From NCBI GenBank assembly GCA_949948895.1, contig CATLHE010000004.1:1-64000 (forward strand): a DNA stretch of 64,000 bases. Direction: 5' to 3'. Position numbers and translations under genes: made by a program. Source of the stretch: an uncultured Christensenella sp. (GTDB lineage Bacteria; Bacillota; Clostridia; Christensenellales; Pumilibacteraceae). The notes beneath the pieces are model-generated. The model did not search any database, was not told the DNA's origin, and saw only the letters and a program-made list of their open reading frames with translations. The first letter of the stretch is position 1; every line of letters starts with the position of its first letter. Positions 43,333-51,648 of the stretch are shown piece after piece.

Positions 43333-44613
43333 ATGGACAAAATAACGATCTTTTCATACATAGACAGCGCTTGCGACGTTCTCGACGAAAACGCAAGCGG
43401 TTTTTCTCATGCCGCCGAGCGCTTGACCGAATACTTGCAAAACACTTTCGGCACGATCGACGCGACCATAGGCATTACTTCGCGCATAAAGACGCGCGAC
43501 AGTCTCAAAGAGAAAATACTCCGCAATCATTTGTACAACGACCACCCCGCCGACAGACTTGTATTTGAAATGCACGACATCATAGGCGTGAGGCTTGAAT
43601 GTCGATTCTTTAAAGACGAGGCGTTTTTGTATTCCAAAATACGCGAGCTGTTCGACGTGCCGCTCGGCGACGGAATGTACTGCCCGCAGGGCAAAAAGAC
43701 CATTCGGTTAAAGCTCGATACGCCCCAGCCCGAAAAACAGAAGAACGGGTTCAATATTTACCGCATCGACGGGAGCATTACTTACGCGGGCGAAAATTAT
43801 AATTTCGAGCTTCAGATAAAATCGCTTGTCAATAGTTTTTGGTCGGAGATAGAGCACAAGCTCATATATAAAAACATTCGGTATAACCAGTCCGACAATC
43901 TTATGAAAGAACTTTTAAACTCCATCCACGAGAGTCTTACGGGCGTCGATCATCAATTGAATCTCATATTCGACAGGTTCACCGACAACGCCATAGAAAA
44001 CCAGCGCGCTCAGCTCGAGAGCATGCTGTCGCTCGCGCTCAACGAGATGTTCACAGCTATCATTCGTTCGCAGACGGGTATTTCCGTTTCTATCTCGGAC
44101 TACTCGGAAGCGGTGGTCGCCTATCTCTTGTCCGCTTCGTCGTACATGAAAGGCGCGAACGAGGGGTTGCCTTTGCGCAAGATAGTCAAGAACGCGCTTA
44201 TCTCCGATACGCAAAACGGCGAAAGCGACGAGGACGACGATGAGGATATCAATTATTCGGGCGTGCTCATAAGCCTTATGGATTGGCTGCGCAACGTCGA
44301 TTACAATACCATTGCCATTGGAGAAAAATTCGAGCTTGCTCAGCCCGACGGCATCAACGGCGAGATCGCGCGCGTGTTTTTACGCCATATCAACGACGAT
44401 TTCTATCTGAATACGTTTTTCCATATATTCTTTTCCATTGAACGCGGAAACGACGACGAGGACTTTAACGATTATATCGCGTACTATGCGGGACGCGTGC
44501 TCGCGGGCAAGACCCAAGAACAGATATACCGCACGCTCGCCGCGCTCGGCGAGATACCGGCGCACAAGCTCCCACTCGAGTCGACTATAACTACGCTCGC
44601 CGCCCTCCTCTAA
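43333..44613 (+). CDS. RelA/SpoT-domain (p)ppGpp-synthetase-like protein with a large C-terminal domain
   Basis: 426 residues. The N-terminal half matches the RelA/SpoT nucleotidyltransferase: TSRIKTRDSLKEKI (49-62), HDIIGVRLECRFFKD (81-95) with the Asp-Gly-Arg core, and NFELQIKSLVNSFWSEIEHKLIYK (157-180). No HD hydrolase domain precedes it, so it belongs with small alarmone synthetases or their toxin relatives. Residues 220-426 are an unrecognised mostly helical domain with an acidic run (GESDEDDDEDI). It may make (p)ppGpp or a modified nucleotide, or act on tRNA as some ToxSAS members do; no antitoxin-like gene is beside it. Ribosome site weak; 40 bp behind the GH3 gene. Confidence 0.82.
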   Translation: MDKITIFSYIDSACDVLDENASGFSHAAERLTEYLQNTFGTIDATIGITSRIKTRDSLKEKILRNHLYNDHPADRLVFEMHDIIGVRLECRFFKDEAFLYSKIRELFDVPLGDGMYCPQGKKTIRLKLDTPQPEKQKNGFNIYRIDGSITYAGENYNFELQIKSLVNSFWSEIEHKLIYKNIRYNQSDNLMKELLNSIHESLTGVDHQLNLIFDRFTDNAIENQRAQLESMLSLALNEMFTAIIRSQTGISVSISDYSEAVVAYLLSASSYMKGANEGLPLRKIVKNALISDTQNGESDEDDDEDINYSGVLISLMDWLRNVDYNTIAIGEKFELAQPDGINGEIARVFLRHINDDFYLNTFFHIFFSIERGNDDEDFNDYIAYYAGRVLAGKTQEQIYRTLAALGEIPAHKLPLESTITTLAALL

Positions 44614-45218
44614 CCAACCAAGCGCAGCTTGGATTTCTGTCGTGTGTTTGCTTGGTCGGTGGAACGGCGGTGCACCCGACCAAACACGGTTTGGATTTTG
44701 TCGTGTATTTACATTGTGATTTATTTTACATTACACCCGAATAAAAGCAAAACAGAATATCCCGCTATCGATACCTGTCATCCTGAGGCGAAGCCGAAGG
44801 ATCTAGGGCGTTAGCCCGCATGGTTAATGTAATGTTTGATTTAAGTGTCAATCCTGCGGCTACGCCAAAGATTCCTCGCAGGCTCGGAATAACAAGAAAC
44901 AATAATTGACGCTCAAACCGTAGGGCGGGCAGACCCTTGCCCGCCGTTGTTTTTTGTACCGTGTTTACTCGGGTGAACCGCAAAATAAATCGCCTACGCC
45001 CACACACGACGTACGCCAAGCCTTTGGCTTGTCATCCTGAGGCGAAGCCGAAGGATCTAGGCGATCCGCCGCAGAACGTATACGTTAAACTAATCGCAAC
45101 CAAATCGTAGGGAGCGCAGCCCCTTGCGCTCCGCAAGCCTTACGCTTGGCGACTGTCGTGTGTGGACGCGGTCGCTTGAATGGCGTTACACCCGAATAAA
45201 GGCAACAGATAAAACAAT
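44614..45218. repeat. Dense cluster of interspersed mosaic repeats
   Basis: Hairpins CCAAGCGCAGCTTGG (44618-44632) and CCAAACACGGTTTGG (44680-44694) each with ATTTcTGTCGTGT tails; GTCATCCTGAGG..GAAGGATCTAGG boxes at 44777-44823 and 45031-45074, an inverted copy GATTCCTCGCAGGCTCGGAAT at 44870-44890, GTAGGG(A/C)G(C/G)GCAG boxes near 44921 and 45107, and CACACGAC boxes. No coding frame is credible here. Confidence 0.8.
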
Positions 45219-45476
45219 TTATTTTTTAAATTGTTTATTAAACTCTTTCAGATCGGCTTTTGTTTCTTCGGACAGCTTATCGTATTCCACGTTTTCGACA
45301 GCGCCCTGCAAAACGTACAAAAACACCAGACAAATATCGGGATATCGTAATTTCAGTCTGAAAAACGCTTCTTTACTACCCAGCTCTATCAGCTCTTCCG
45401 CCGAACCGATACCGACGGATTTAAGTTTTTTCGACATTTCGGCGCCGATATTTTTTAGCGTTGTCAATTCGCTCAT
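45219..45476 (-). CDS. TfoX C-terminal-domain protein
   Basis: 85 residues, start ATG 45476 with AGAGGAA upstream. MSELTTLKNIGAEMSKKLKSVGIGSAEELIELGSKEAFFRLKL is the helix-hairpin-helix-like TfoX_C pattern, a stand-alone domain of unknown function in many Bacillota. It ends in a Lys-rich tail. It is not expected to control competence without the N-terminal domain. Solitary, flanked by repeats and by the LRR gene. Confidence 0.85.
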   Translation of the reverse strand: MSELTTLKNIGAEMSKKLKSVGIGSAEELIELGSKEAFFRLKLRYPDICLVFLYVLQGAVENVEYDKLSEETKADLKEFNKQFKK

Positions 45477-45517
45477 ACTCGATTCCTCTGTAAATAATCT
45501 TTTATTTGTATAACATT

Positions 45518-45556
45518 ATAAAAGCGCGTCGACGGTACTCCGTAAGGCGCGCTGTT
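45518..45556. terminator. Probable terminator downstream of the LRR lipoprotein gene
   Basis: AGCGCG (523-528) pairs with CGCGCT (548-553) around a long loop, with T-rich flanks on both sides. Weaker than the others. Confidence 0.45.
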
Positions 45557-45562
45557 TTATTA

Positions 45563-46918
45563 TTAACGCAACTGCGGATTGGTCGCGACGATATACAGCG
45601 TCGCGCCGTAAAAGCGCGGGTCGCACGACGGCTCGCCCGCTTGCGCCACATACTCTATGGCCTCGAACTGCTCTTTTGTTCCGTTATAGTTTACTGCTTT
45701 GAGCGCGGTATCGTCGAGGAACGCACCTTCGCCGAACGCTTCGAGTTCTTTGCACACGGTGATCTCGACCAGTCGCGAACACCCCGCAAACGCGTAATCG
45801 CCTATCTCCGTTACCGACGGTGAAAGCGTGACCGTTACTATCGGAGCGCCCGCAAACAGCGACGGCGCGACGGCGTACGGCGTATCCGTCGTGGGCAGTA
45901 TCGGCTTTAAGTCCGCGTAAGGCACGCCCACGAGATACGTTTTTTCGGTGGAAGACGATCTGTAAAACACATACTCGCCGTTGCGCTTTATCCCGCTCGG
46001 CTCGTCTGCTTCGCGGATATCCAATGCGTACATGCCTACGCCGCCGAACCCGTCGCCGCCTATTGAGACACCGAGCCGCGCGTTGTCGTACACCTCGTAA
46101 AGGAATCGGCAGTATTTGAATGCGTCCGTACCTATATGTTCGAGAGTTGCGGGGAGCGTTATGCTTTTGAGCGCGGTGTTCATGAACGCGCGCTCGCCTA
46201 TCGAGCTCGTGCCGCCGAGCGAAGCCTCGCCGAGCGCAGTGCAGTTGGCAAACGCCGCAGTATCTATATATTTAAGGTCGTCGGAAAAGCTTACCGATCT
46301 CAACGCGCCGCACCCGTAAAACGCATACGGCTTGATACGCGTCACGCCCGTAGGCACGCGGACGGAACTCGCACGCGCGCCGTCTATAAAAAAGTCAGCC
46401 GACGTCGAGACGGGGTTTGCCGCGGGATCGGCAAATGTTATTCCGCACCAATCGGCTACCGAGCCCCAATACAGCACCACGCCGAGGCTCTCGCACCCGC
46501 CAAACGCCGAGCCCGCGATACTCGACACGCCGTTGCCCATTTCAAGCATGCGAAGCTGCGAACAGTCGTAAAACGCATAGCTCCCTATATGATCGATACT
46601 GTCTGGTATCTTGACTTCGTACAGAAAATCGCAGTCACGAAACGCGCCGTCGGCTATCGCCGCTACGGGCTTACCCAAGTACGACGACGGGATTTCTAGC
46701 GTCGACACGTCCTCGCCTCGCTCTTTTGCTCCGTCTATATAGTCGGCGGAAAAGCCCGAAACGGTATAAGTCCCGCGTCCGTCGTAACTGTACGAAAGCG
46801 CGTAATCGGGCTTATCCTCTTTGGTACTGCGGCTCTTATCGTTATTTCCGCACGCCGCCGTAACGACTGCGAGCGCCGCCACAGTAACGCACATGAGCGC
46901 CGTTTTTAATTTTTTCAT
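45563..46918 (-). CDS. BspA-like leucine-rich-repeat lipoprotein
   Basis: 451 residues from ATG 46918 (GGGAGG 6 bases upstream); the frame to 47017 is rejected because it precedes the signal peptide. Lipobox-like TAAC at about residue 24. A short beta domain is followed by at least six LRR_5 repeats (for example IADGAFRDCDFLYEVKIPDSI, IGSYAFYDCSQLRMLEM, IGDYAFAGCSRLVEITV). Such proteins mediate adhesion or protein binding at the surface. Last gene of the HAD / PF06541 / LRR cluster (40 bp gap). Confidence 0.87.
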   Translation of the reverse strand: MKKLKTALMCVTVAALAVVTAACGNNDKSRSTKEDKPDYALSYSYDGRGTYTVSGFSADYIDGAKERGEDVSTLEIPSSYLGKPVAAIADGAFRDCDFLYEVKIPDSIDHIGSYAFYDCSQLRMLEMGNGVSSIAGSAFGGCESLGVVLYWGSVADWCGITFADPAANPVSTSADFFIDGARASSVRVPTGVTRIKPYAFYGCGALRSVSFSDDLKYIDTAAFANCTALGEASLGGTSSIGERAFMNTALKSITLPATLEHIGTDAFKYCRFLYEVYDNARLGVSIGGDGFGGVGMYALDIREADEPSGIKRNGEYVFYRSSSTEKTYLVGVPYADLKPILPTTDTPYAVAPSLFAGAPIVTVTLSPSVTEIGDYAFAGCSRLVEITVCKELEAFGEGAFLDDTALKAVNYNGTKEQFEAIEYVAQAGEPSCDPRFYGATLYIVATNPQLR

Positions 46919-46958
46919 TGTCTGCCTCCCATACCCCGCGCGCCGCGGGCGCGCCTTT

Positions 46959-47765
46959 TTAGTTATCGTAGCTATCCTTTCCCGCGTCGCTATCGGGCGC
47001 AACGGGTGGTTTTGCACTTACCGCCTCATCGGGTTTCTTTTTCGCGTTCGGTCTGTGATAGCGCGAGTTTGCTGTGTATTCTTCGAGGTTAGCCGTCATG
47101 CCGCGCGCCGACCTGAACGGAAACACAAAACTCGCTTTTTTCTTGCCCGCTTTCTCGAGCCCGTCTTTAATGCTCTCTTTGAGTTTCTCGAACGACACCA
47201 CTATATGCCGCTCGTCGGCAAAACGCTTTATCTTTGCCGTAAGGTCGATAGAATGTGCGAGATCTATAATGAGCACGCCGAAGAAGAACCCGACCACAAA
47301 CGCAAACGGCATATTGTCCACGAACCACGCCGCCGCGCCCACGACAAACCTGTCGATGACAAGATAGTAAAACGCCGAAACCAAAAGCCACAGAAATGAG
47401 AACAGCGGACATATTATGCCCTGTATATTGCCCCAACGGTCGGTATAGTCCCACAGCTTGATCTTGAGCCCTTTTATAAATATAAGCCCCGCGACATACT
47501 CGATAAGCACCATTGCCGCAGTCATTATCGCGATAACGATCGCCGCGTCGCCTGCGGCGCTGCCCGTACTTACGGGTATTTGCGCTATCGCGTACAGTCC
47601 CGCAAGCCCGAATCCGTACAGCGGCAAATACGGACCGGTGAGAAAGCCCGGGTTGATCCACTTTTTAGCGGTAAAGCACCGCCTAAACACAACTTCTATG
47701 CACCAGCCGAGCACGCTTCCCACAAAAAACAAAAACGCCGCCGTCAATAAGTACTTAACTATCAT
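46959..47765 (-). CDS. Putative membrane protein, 'ABC transporter type IV' (PF06541) family
   Basis: 268 residues. Several hydrophobic helices: AFLFFVGSVLGWCIEVVFRRCF, GFGLAGLYAIAQIP, VAGLIFIKGLKIKLWDYTDRWGNIQGIICPLFSFLWLL, AFVVGFFFGVLIIDLAHSI. The WGNIQGIICPLFSFLW stretch is characteristic of the family. A Lys/Pro-rich cytoplasmic tail follows. The family name is historical and the function is unknown. It sits 30 bp behind the HAD gene. Confidence 0.85.
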   Translation of the reverse strand: MIVKYLLTAAFLFFVGSVLGWCIEVVFRRCFTAKKWINPGFLTGPYLPLYGFGLAGLYAIAQIPVSTGSAAGDAAIVIAIMTAAMVLIEYVAGLIFIKGLKIKLWDYTDRWGNIQGIICPLFSFLWLLVSAFYYLVIDRFVVGAAAWFVDNMPFAFVVGFFFGVLIIDLAHSIDLTAKIKRFADERHIVVSFEKLKESIKDGLEKAGKKKASFVFPFRSARGMTANLEEYTANSRYHRPNAKKKPDEAVSAKPPVAPDSDAGKDSYDN

Positions 47766-47795
47766 TCATGCTCCGTACATGCGCCGAGAGTGCGG

Positions 47796-48509
47796 TCACA
47801 GCCCCAGCTCGTCGAGGTAGGCGTTGAGTTCGATATACCCGCCGTGCGGCACGGCATTCAGGTCGAACCCGTCGCCGTGCAACAGTCCGTCGGTGAGCAA
47901 AAAGAATTTGAACCCCGCCGCTATCGCCGCGCCGTCTTCCACCGCGTCGTTGCCTATCATGAGACACTCGTCGGGACGCGCGTTTATTACTTCGGCTATC
48001 TCCGTAAAGTATGCGGGATTGGGTTTGCAGTAATGCGAATTTTCGTACGAGGTCACGTGACAGAACACCGACGGCTCAATACCCGCCCAGCGCACGCGCC
48101 GCTCCTGCGCTATGCGCGGAAACACGGGGTTGGACGCGAGCACGAGCCTTAGCCCCGATTTGGCGGCAAGCCGTTCGACTACCGCTTTCGCGTCGGGGTT
48201 TACTTGTGCGACCGACTTTAACCCGTCGAAACTCGTTTCGTAAAACTCGTCGAATATTTTTTCTTCGCTCCTGTCTCGGTCGGGGAACGCCTTGAAAAAC
48301 GCCGCCCAAAACACGTCGTTATTGAGCTTTTTTCCGTCGTTTTCCACCATATCCGTCGCGCCCTGCGCCACCGCCGACACCACCGCCCGCGGCTGATATC
48401 CGTACTTTGCCGCATGCGCGCCAAGCGCGGTAAAATACTGCCGCGTAAACACGTCCTGATCCATTGGAACGAGCGTTCCGTCCATATCGAATAAAACAAC
48501 TTTTATCAT
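47796..48509 (-). CDS. HAD-superfamily hydrolase
   Basis: 237 residues from ATG 48509 (GAGG 4 bases upstream; an earlier start at 48527 is less likely). Motif I VVLFDMDGTLVP, motif II LVLASNPVF, motif III region KPNPAYF and motif IV CLMIGNDAVEDGAAIAAG. It removes phosphate from a small metabolite; substrate not deducible. It has its own predicted promoter at 48545-48573 and leads into the membrane-protein gene. Confidence 0.88.
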   Translation of the reverse strand: MIKVVLFDMDGTLVPMDQDVFTRQYFTALGAHAAKYGYQPRAVVSAVAQGATDMVENDGKKLNNDVFWAAFFKAFPDRDRSEEKIFDEFYETSFDGLKSVAQVNPDAKAVVERLAAKSGLRLVLASNPVFPRIAQERRVRWAGIEPSVFCHVTSYENSHYCKPNPAYFTEIAEVINARPDECLMIGNDAVEDGAAIAAGFKFFLLTDGLLHGDGFDLNAVPHGGYIELNAYLDELGL

Positions 48510-48544
48510 ACTGCCTCGCGCCGACAAGCTTTCGGCTTTGGAAT

Positions 48545-48573
48545 ATTATACACCGATACGCTTCGCTTGTCCA
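48545..48573 (-). promoter_or_regulatory. Predicted promoter of the HAD gene
   Basis: Minus-strand TGGACA, 17-base spacer, TATAAT, 36 bases before the ATG. Confidence 0.65.
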
Positions 48574-48640
48574 CTTTTTTGATAAACATGTTCAGCGCTT
48601 TTGTAGCACTCATAACATGCGACATGAGCCGAACTACAAT

Positions 48641-48670
48641 AAAAAACGACAGGCAAAGCCTGCCTGCCGT
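48641..48670 (-). terminator. Terminator of the glf operon
   Basis: Stem CGGCAGGC/GCCTGTCG with one G-U pair, then TTTTTT on the minus strand, 40 bases after the glf stop. Confidence 0.8.
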
Positions 48671-48711
48671 AAATACCTTGATATTATGTTTGCGCTTTTA
48701 TGACGCCTAAC

Positions 48712-49839
48712 TCATTTACATGCAATATCACCGAGTTCATGGTTTGCAAGCTTTATTGCCGCGGCGACGGTGTCGTCCATATCGTAATACTTGTATCCCG
48801 CGAGCCTTCCGCCGAAAAGCGTGCCTTTCAAGCCCTGCGCTTTTTTCGCGTACTCGGCGTACAGCGCGGAGTTTTTCTCGTCGTTTATCGGGTAGTACGG
48901 CTCGCCGCCCTTGACAAACTTTTCGGGATACTCGCGAGTGATAACGGTGCGGCCTTCCGCCGCCGACGTTTTGTCAAAATGCTTATGCTCGATTATACGC
49001 GTATACGGCACGCCGAACTCGGTATAGTTGACTACGGCATTGCCTTGATAGTCGTCCGTTTCGAGTGTCTCCGTCTCGAACCTCAGCGAACGGTATTCGA
49101 GCTCGCCCAGCTCGTAATCGAAAAATCTGTCTATCGCGCCCGTGTACAGCGTGCGCTCAGCCATGCCGTCGAATTTTTTTCTGTCCGAAAAATAATCGAC
49201 GCCCGTGAGCGTTTCCACACCGTCGAGCATTTTCTTTACCATGGGCGTATACCCGCCTATGGGTATGCCTTGGTATCTGTCGTTAAAGTAATTATTGTCA
49301 AACGTGAACCTGAGCGGAACGCGACTGATGATAAACGCGGGCAAATACTTACAGTCTCTGCCCCATTGCTTTTCGGTATAACCCTTTATAAGCGTTTTGT
49401 ATACGTCCTCGCCGACGAGCGAGATCGCCTTTTCTTCCAAGTTCTTCGGGTCGGTTATGCCCGCGCGCTCACGTTGCGCGGCGATAACGGCGCGCGCCTC
49501 GGCGGGCGTTTTGCAACCCCATAACTGATAGAAAGTGAACATATTAAAAGGCAGGTTGTAAAGCTTGCCTTTATAATTGGCTATCGGGCTGTTTACGAAA
49601 TTATTGAACTCGGCATAGCGGTTGACAAATTCCCAAACGCTCTTGTCGTCGGTGTGAAAAATATGCGCGCCGAACTTATGCACGATAATACCGTCGCGCA
49701 TCTCCGTAGCGATATTACCGCCGACCGTTTCGCGCTTTTCTACGACCAAGCACTTCTTGCCGCGCTCTTTCATGATAGCGGCAAAACACGCGCCGAAAAG
49801 CCCCGCTCCCACAATAAGGTAATCGTATTTCTTGCTCAT
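48712..49839 (-). CDS. glf: UDP-galactopyranose mutase
   Basis: 375 residues, normal length. FAD-binding start YDYLIVGAGLFGACFAAIMKERGKKCLVVEKR, then GGNIATEMRDGIIVHKFGAHIFHTDDKSVWEFVNRYAEF and NLPFNMFTFYQLWG, all typical of Glf; GYTEKQWGRDCKYLPAFIISRVPLRFTFDNNYFNDRYQGIP is the family core. It makes UDP-galactofuranose for surface glycans. ATG 49839 has GGGGAAATA before it; the glycosyltransferase gene ends 39 bp upstream, so they form one operon. Confidence 0.96.
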   Translation of the reverse strand: MSKKYDYLIVGAGLFGACFAAIMKERGKKCLVVEKRETVGGNIATEMRDGIIVHKFGAHIFHTDDKSVWEFVNRYAEFNNFVNSPIANYKGKLYNLPFNMFTFYQLWGCKTPAEARAVIAAQRERAGITDPKNLEEKAISLVGEDVYKTLIKGYTEKQWGRDCKYLPAFIISRVPLRFTFDNNYFNDRYQGIPIGGYTPMVKKMLDGVETLTGVDYFSDRKKFDGMAERTLYTGAIDRFFDYELGELEYRSLRFETETLETDDYQGNAVVNYTEFGVPYTRIIEHKHFDKTSAAEGRTVITREYPEKFVKGGEPYYPINDEKNSALYAEYAKKAQGLKGTLFGGRLAGYKYYDMDDTVAAAIKLANHELGDIACK

Positions 49840-49878
49840 TATTTCCCCGAACTGCGCTTACGCGCGCGATAATTATTA

Positions 49879-51381
49879 TTATTCGACTTCCGTCGGAGGC
49901 TCTTCCGTAAGAGCCTCTCCGTCCACATTCGTACTTTGTTCCGTTTCCACCGTAGGCACATCGCCGTCGCCTTGCGCGCCGTCATCGATTGCGCCGTCAA
50001 TTTGCGCGCCGTCGTTCGGCACTTCGTCTGTCGCGTCGACGTTACTTACGCTATTCTCTTCGTCCGTGACCGCCGCCGCTTCAAGCGCGGGCTCGACGGT
50101 CTCGCCGCCCTGCGCGCCGGAAGCTACCACGTTGCGCTGTATAGCGTGCCACTTGGGTTTGCTGAATACGCCGATGGTTATCGCCGCGGCGTAGATTATC
50201 ATAAATACAGGGAAAAGGAATACCGTGGGCATAAGCTTACGGATGGGCGCTTTTATGCGTTTGCGCTCCAGCAGTACCGCAAGCAACGCTTGGAGTATGA
50301 ACATGGCTACAAACGCAAACGCCAACGAGTAGCATATCGTCGAAAGATACGTCCAAAATATATCCCAATTACCCATTATCCCGTGATATATCAACACATA
50401 TGCATAATATATGGGTAGCCACAGACACATCAATACGCACACGGGTATAAACATGAGCGTGAGGAACATATCGAGATAAGTCCACTTCCATCTCACGAAA
50501 AACAGCAAAAACGACTTTATGCCCTGCGTATAAAACAGCTTATTGAGCGCGCCCGCCATTCGCTTATAGCGGCGGAACGTGTCTTTTATGGTAGCGGGCT
50601 GATCCTCATAAACGATAGCGTCCTTGACGTACATCGTTTTTATCTTGTCCTGATTGAGACGGCGCATGGTAAACTCGCTGTCGTCGGACGAGGTCAAACA
50701 ATCCCAACCGTGCTTCTTGATGATCTCCGCGGAAAACATCATTCCCGCGCCGCCGAGCATGGTGCCCTGACCGATAGCCGAGCGGAAATTGCTCGCAAAG
50801 CGGCAGTCGCGTATGTACCAAAGCCCCGATATCCCCGCAATAACGTTTTGATCGATATTTTTGGAGTTGGAGTAGCCGCGGGCGCACTTTACTCCCGCAT
50901 GGAAAGCGTCGTTCATGCGCGAAATATAATCGCGCTCCATGAGGTTGTCCGCGTCGAATTTGATAAACACTTCGTACTCGTCGGGACGCTCCTCCATGAT
51001 CTTTTCAAACAGGTATTTGAGCGCGTACCCCGCTTTTTTATGCTTGGGATCGTCGTCGAAACGCTCATACACGATAGCGCCCGCTTGCCGCGCGAGCTCC
51101 GCCGTGTTGTCCGTGCAGTTATCCGCGACTACGTACACGTCGAACTTGTCTTTGGGGTAATCGGAAGCGAGTATGCACTTTATGGTATCGGCAATTACCG
51201 ACGACTCGTTACGCGCGGGTATGACAATGCCGAACTTGTGCTTGACTTCCGAAACGGGATACTTCTTTGCCCGCACAAAAAACAGTAATATGTATATAAG
51301 CTGAATACCGAACGCTATTCCGATAATCGTCAGCAATACTTGATCGTTTATGATTGATAGTATTCTGTTAAACTCGTCCAT
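49879..51381 (-). CDS. Membrane GT2 glycosyltransferase with acidic C-terminal tail
   Basis: 500 residues from ATG 51381 (GTG at 51387 also possible). N-terminal membrane helix, then the GT-A domain: IVIPARNESSVIADTIKCILASDYP, VVADNCTDNT, KFDADN (DxD-like metal site), a GGAGMMFSAEII and TSSDDSEF motif and RRYKRMAGAL (QxxRW-like). Several membrane helices follow (LFVRWKWTYLDMFLTLMFIPVCVLM, TICYSLAFAFVAMFILQALL, VFLFPVFMIIYAAAITIG). The last ~70 residues are acidic and low-complexity. With glf downstream it probably builds a galactofuranose-containing polymer (inference). It has a consensus promoter. Confidence 0.88.
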   Translation of the reverse strand: MDEFNRILSIINDQVLLTIIGIAFGIQLIYILLFFVRAKKYPVSEVKHKFGIVIPARNESSVIADTIKCILASDYPKDKFDVYVVADNCTDNTAELARQAGAIVYERFDDDPKHKKAGYALKYLFEKIMEERPDEYEVFIKFDADNLMERDYISRMNDAFHAGVKCARGYSNSKNIDQNVIAGISGLWYIRDCRFASNFRSAIGQGTMLGGAGMMFSAEIIKKHGWDCLTSSDDSEFTMRRLNQDKIKTMYVKDAIVYEDQPATIKDTFRRYKRMAGALNKLFYTQGIKSFLLFFVRWKWTYLDMFLTLMFIPVCVLMCLWLPIYYAYVLIYHGIMGNWDIFWTYLSTICYSLAFAFVAMFILQALLAVLLERKRIKAPIRKLMPTVFLFPVFMIIYAAAITIGVFSKPKWHAIQRNVVASGAQGGETVEPALEAAAVTDEENSVSNVDATDEVPNDGAQIDGAIDDGAQGDGDVPTVETEQSTNVDGEALTEEPPTEVE

Positions 51382-51449
51382 GTTCACCGCCGCGCCGCGT
51401 AAAACCGTTACACAGCGCCCTAGCCGTCTTTCGTACCGACCGTGTGATT

Positions 51450-51478
51450 ATTATACACTGCCCCAAACGCATTGTCAA
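51450..51478 (-). promoter_or_regulatory. Consensus sigma-A promoter of the GT2-glf operon
   Basis: Minus-strand TTGACA, 17-base spacer, TATAAT, about 68 bases before the ATG. Confidence 0.85.
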
Positions 51479-51648
51479 GCGCGCGCCCCATTTTTGACCG
51501 CTTTCTAGCTATTATTCCGCGAAATCGCCGTTTTGATACGCGTTATACGGCATTCAACAGCCTTCGTGCCGTCGCAAAAAAAGCATTTAAAAACGGCGCG
51601 CCCGTTATAAACGCACCGTTTACGGTATCTATTCCCATCGTCCGAAGT

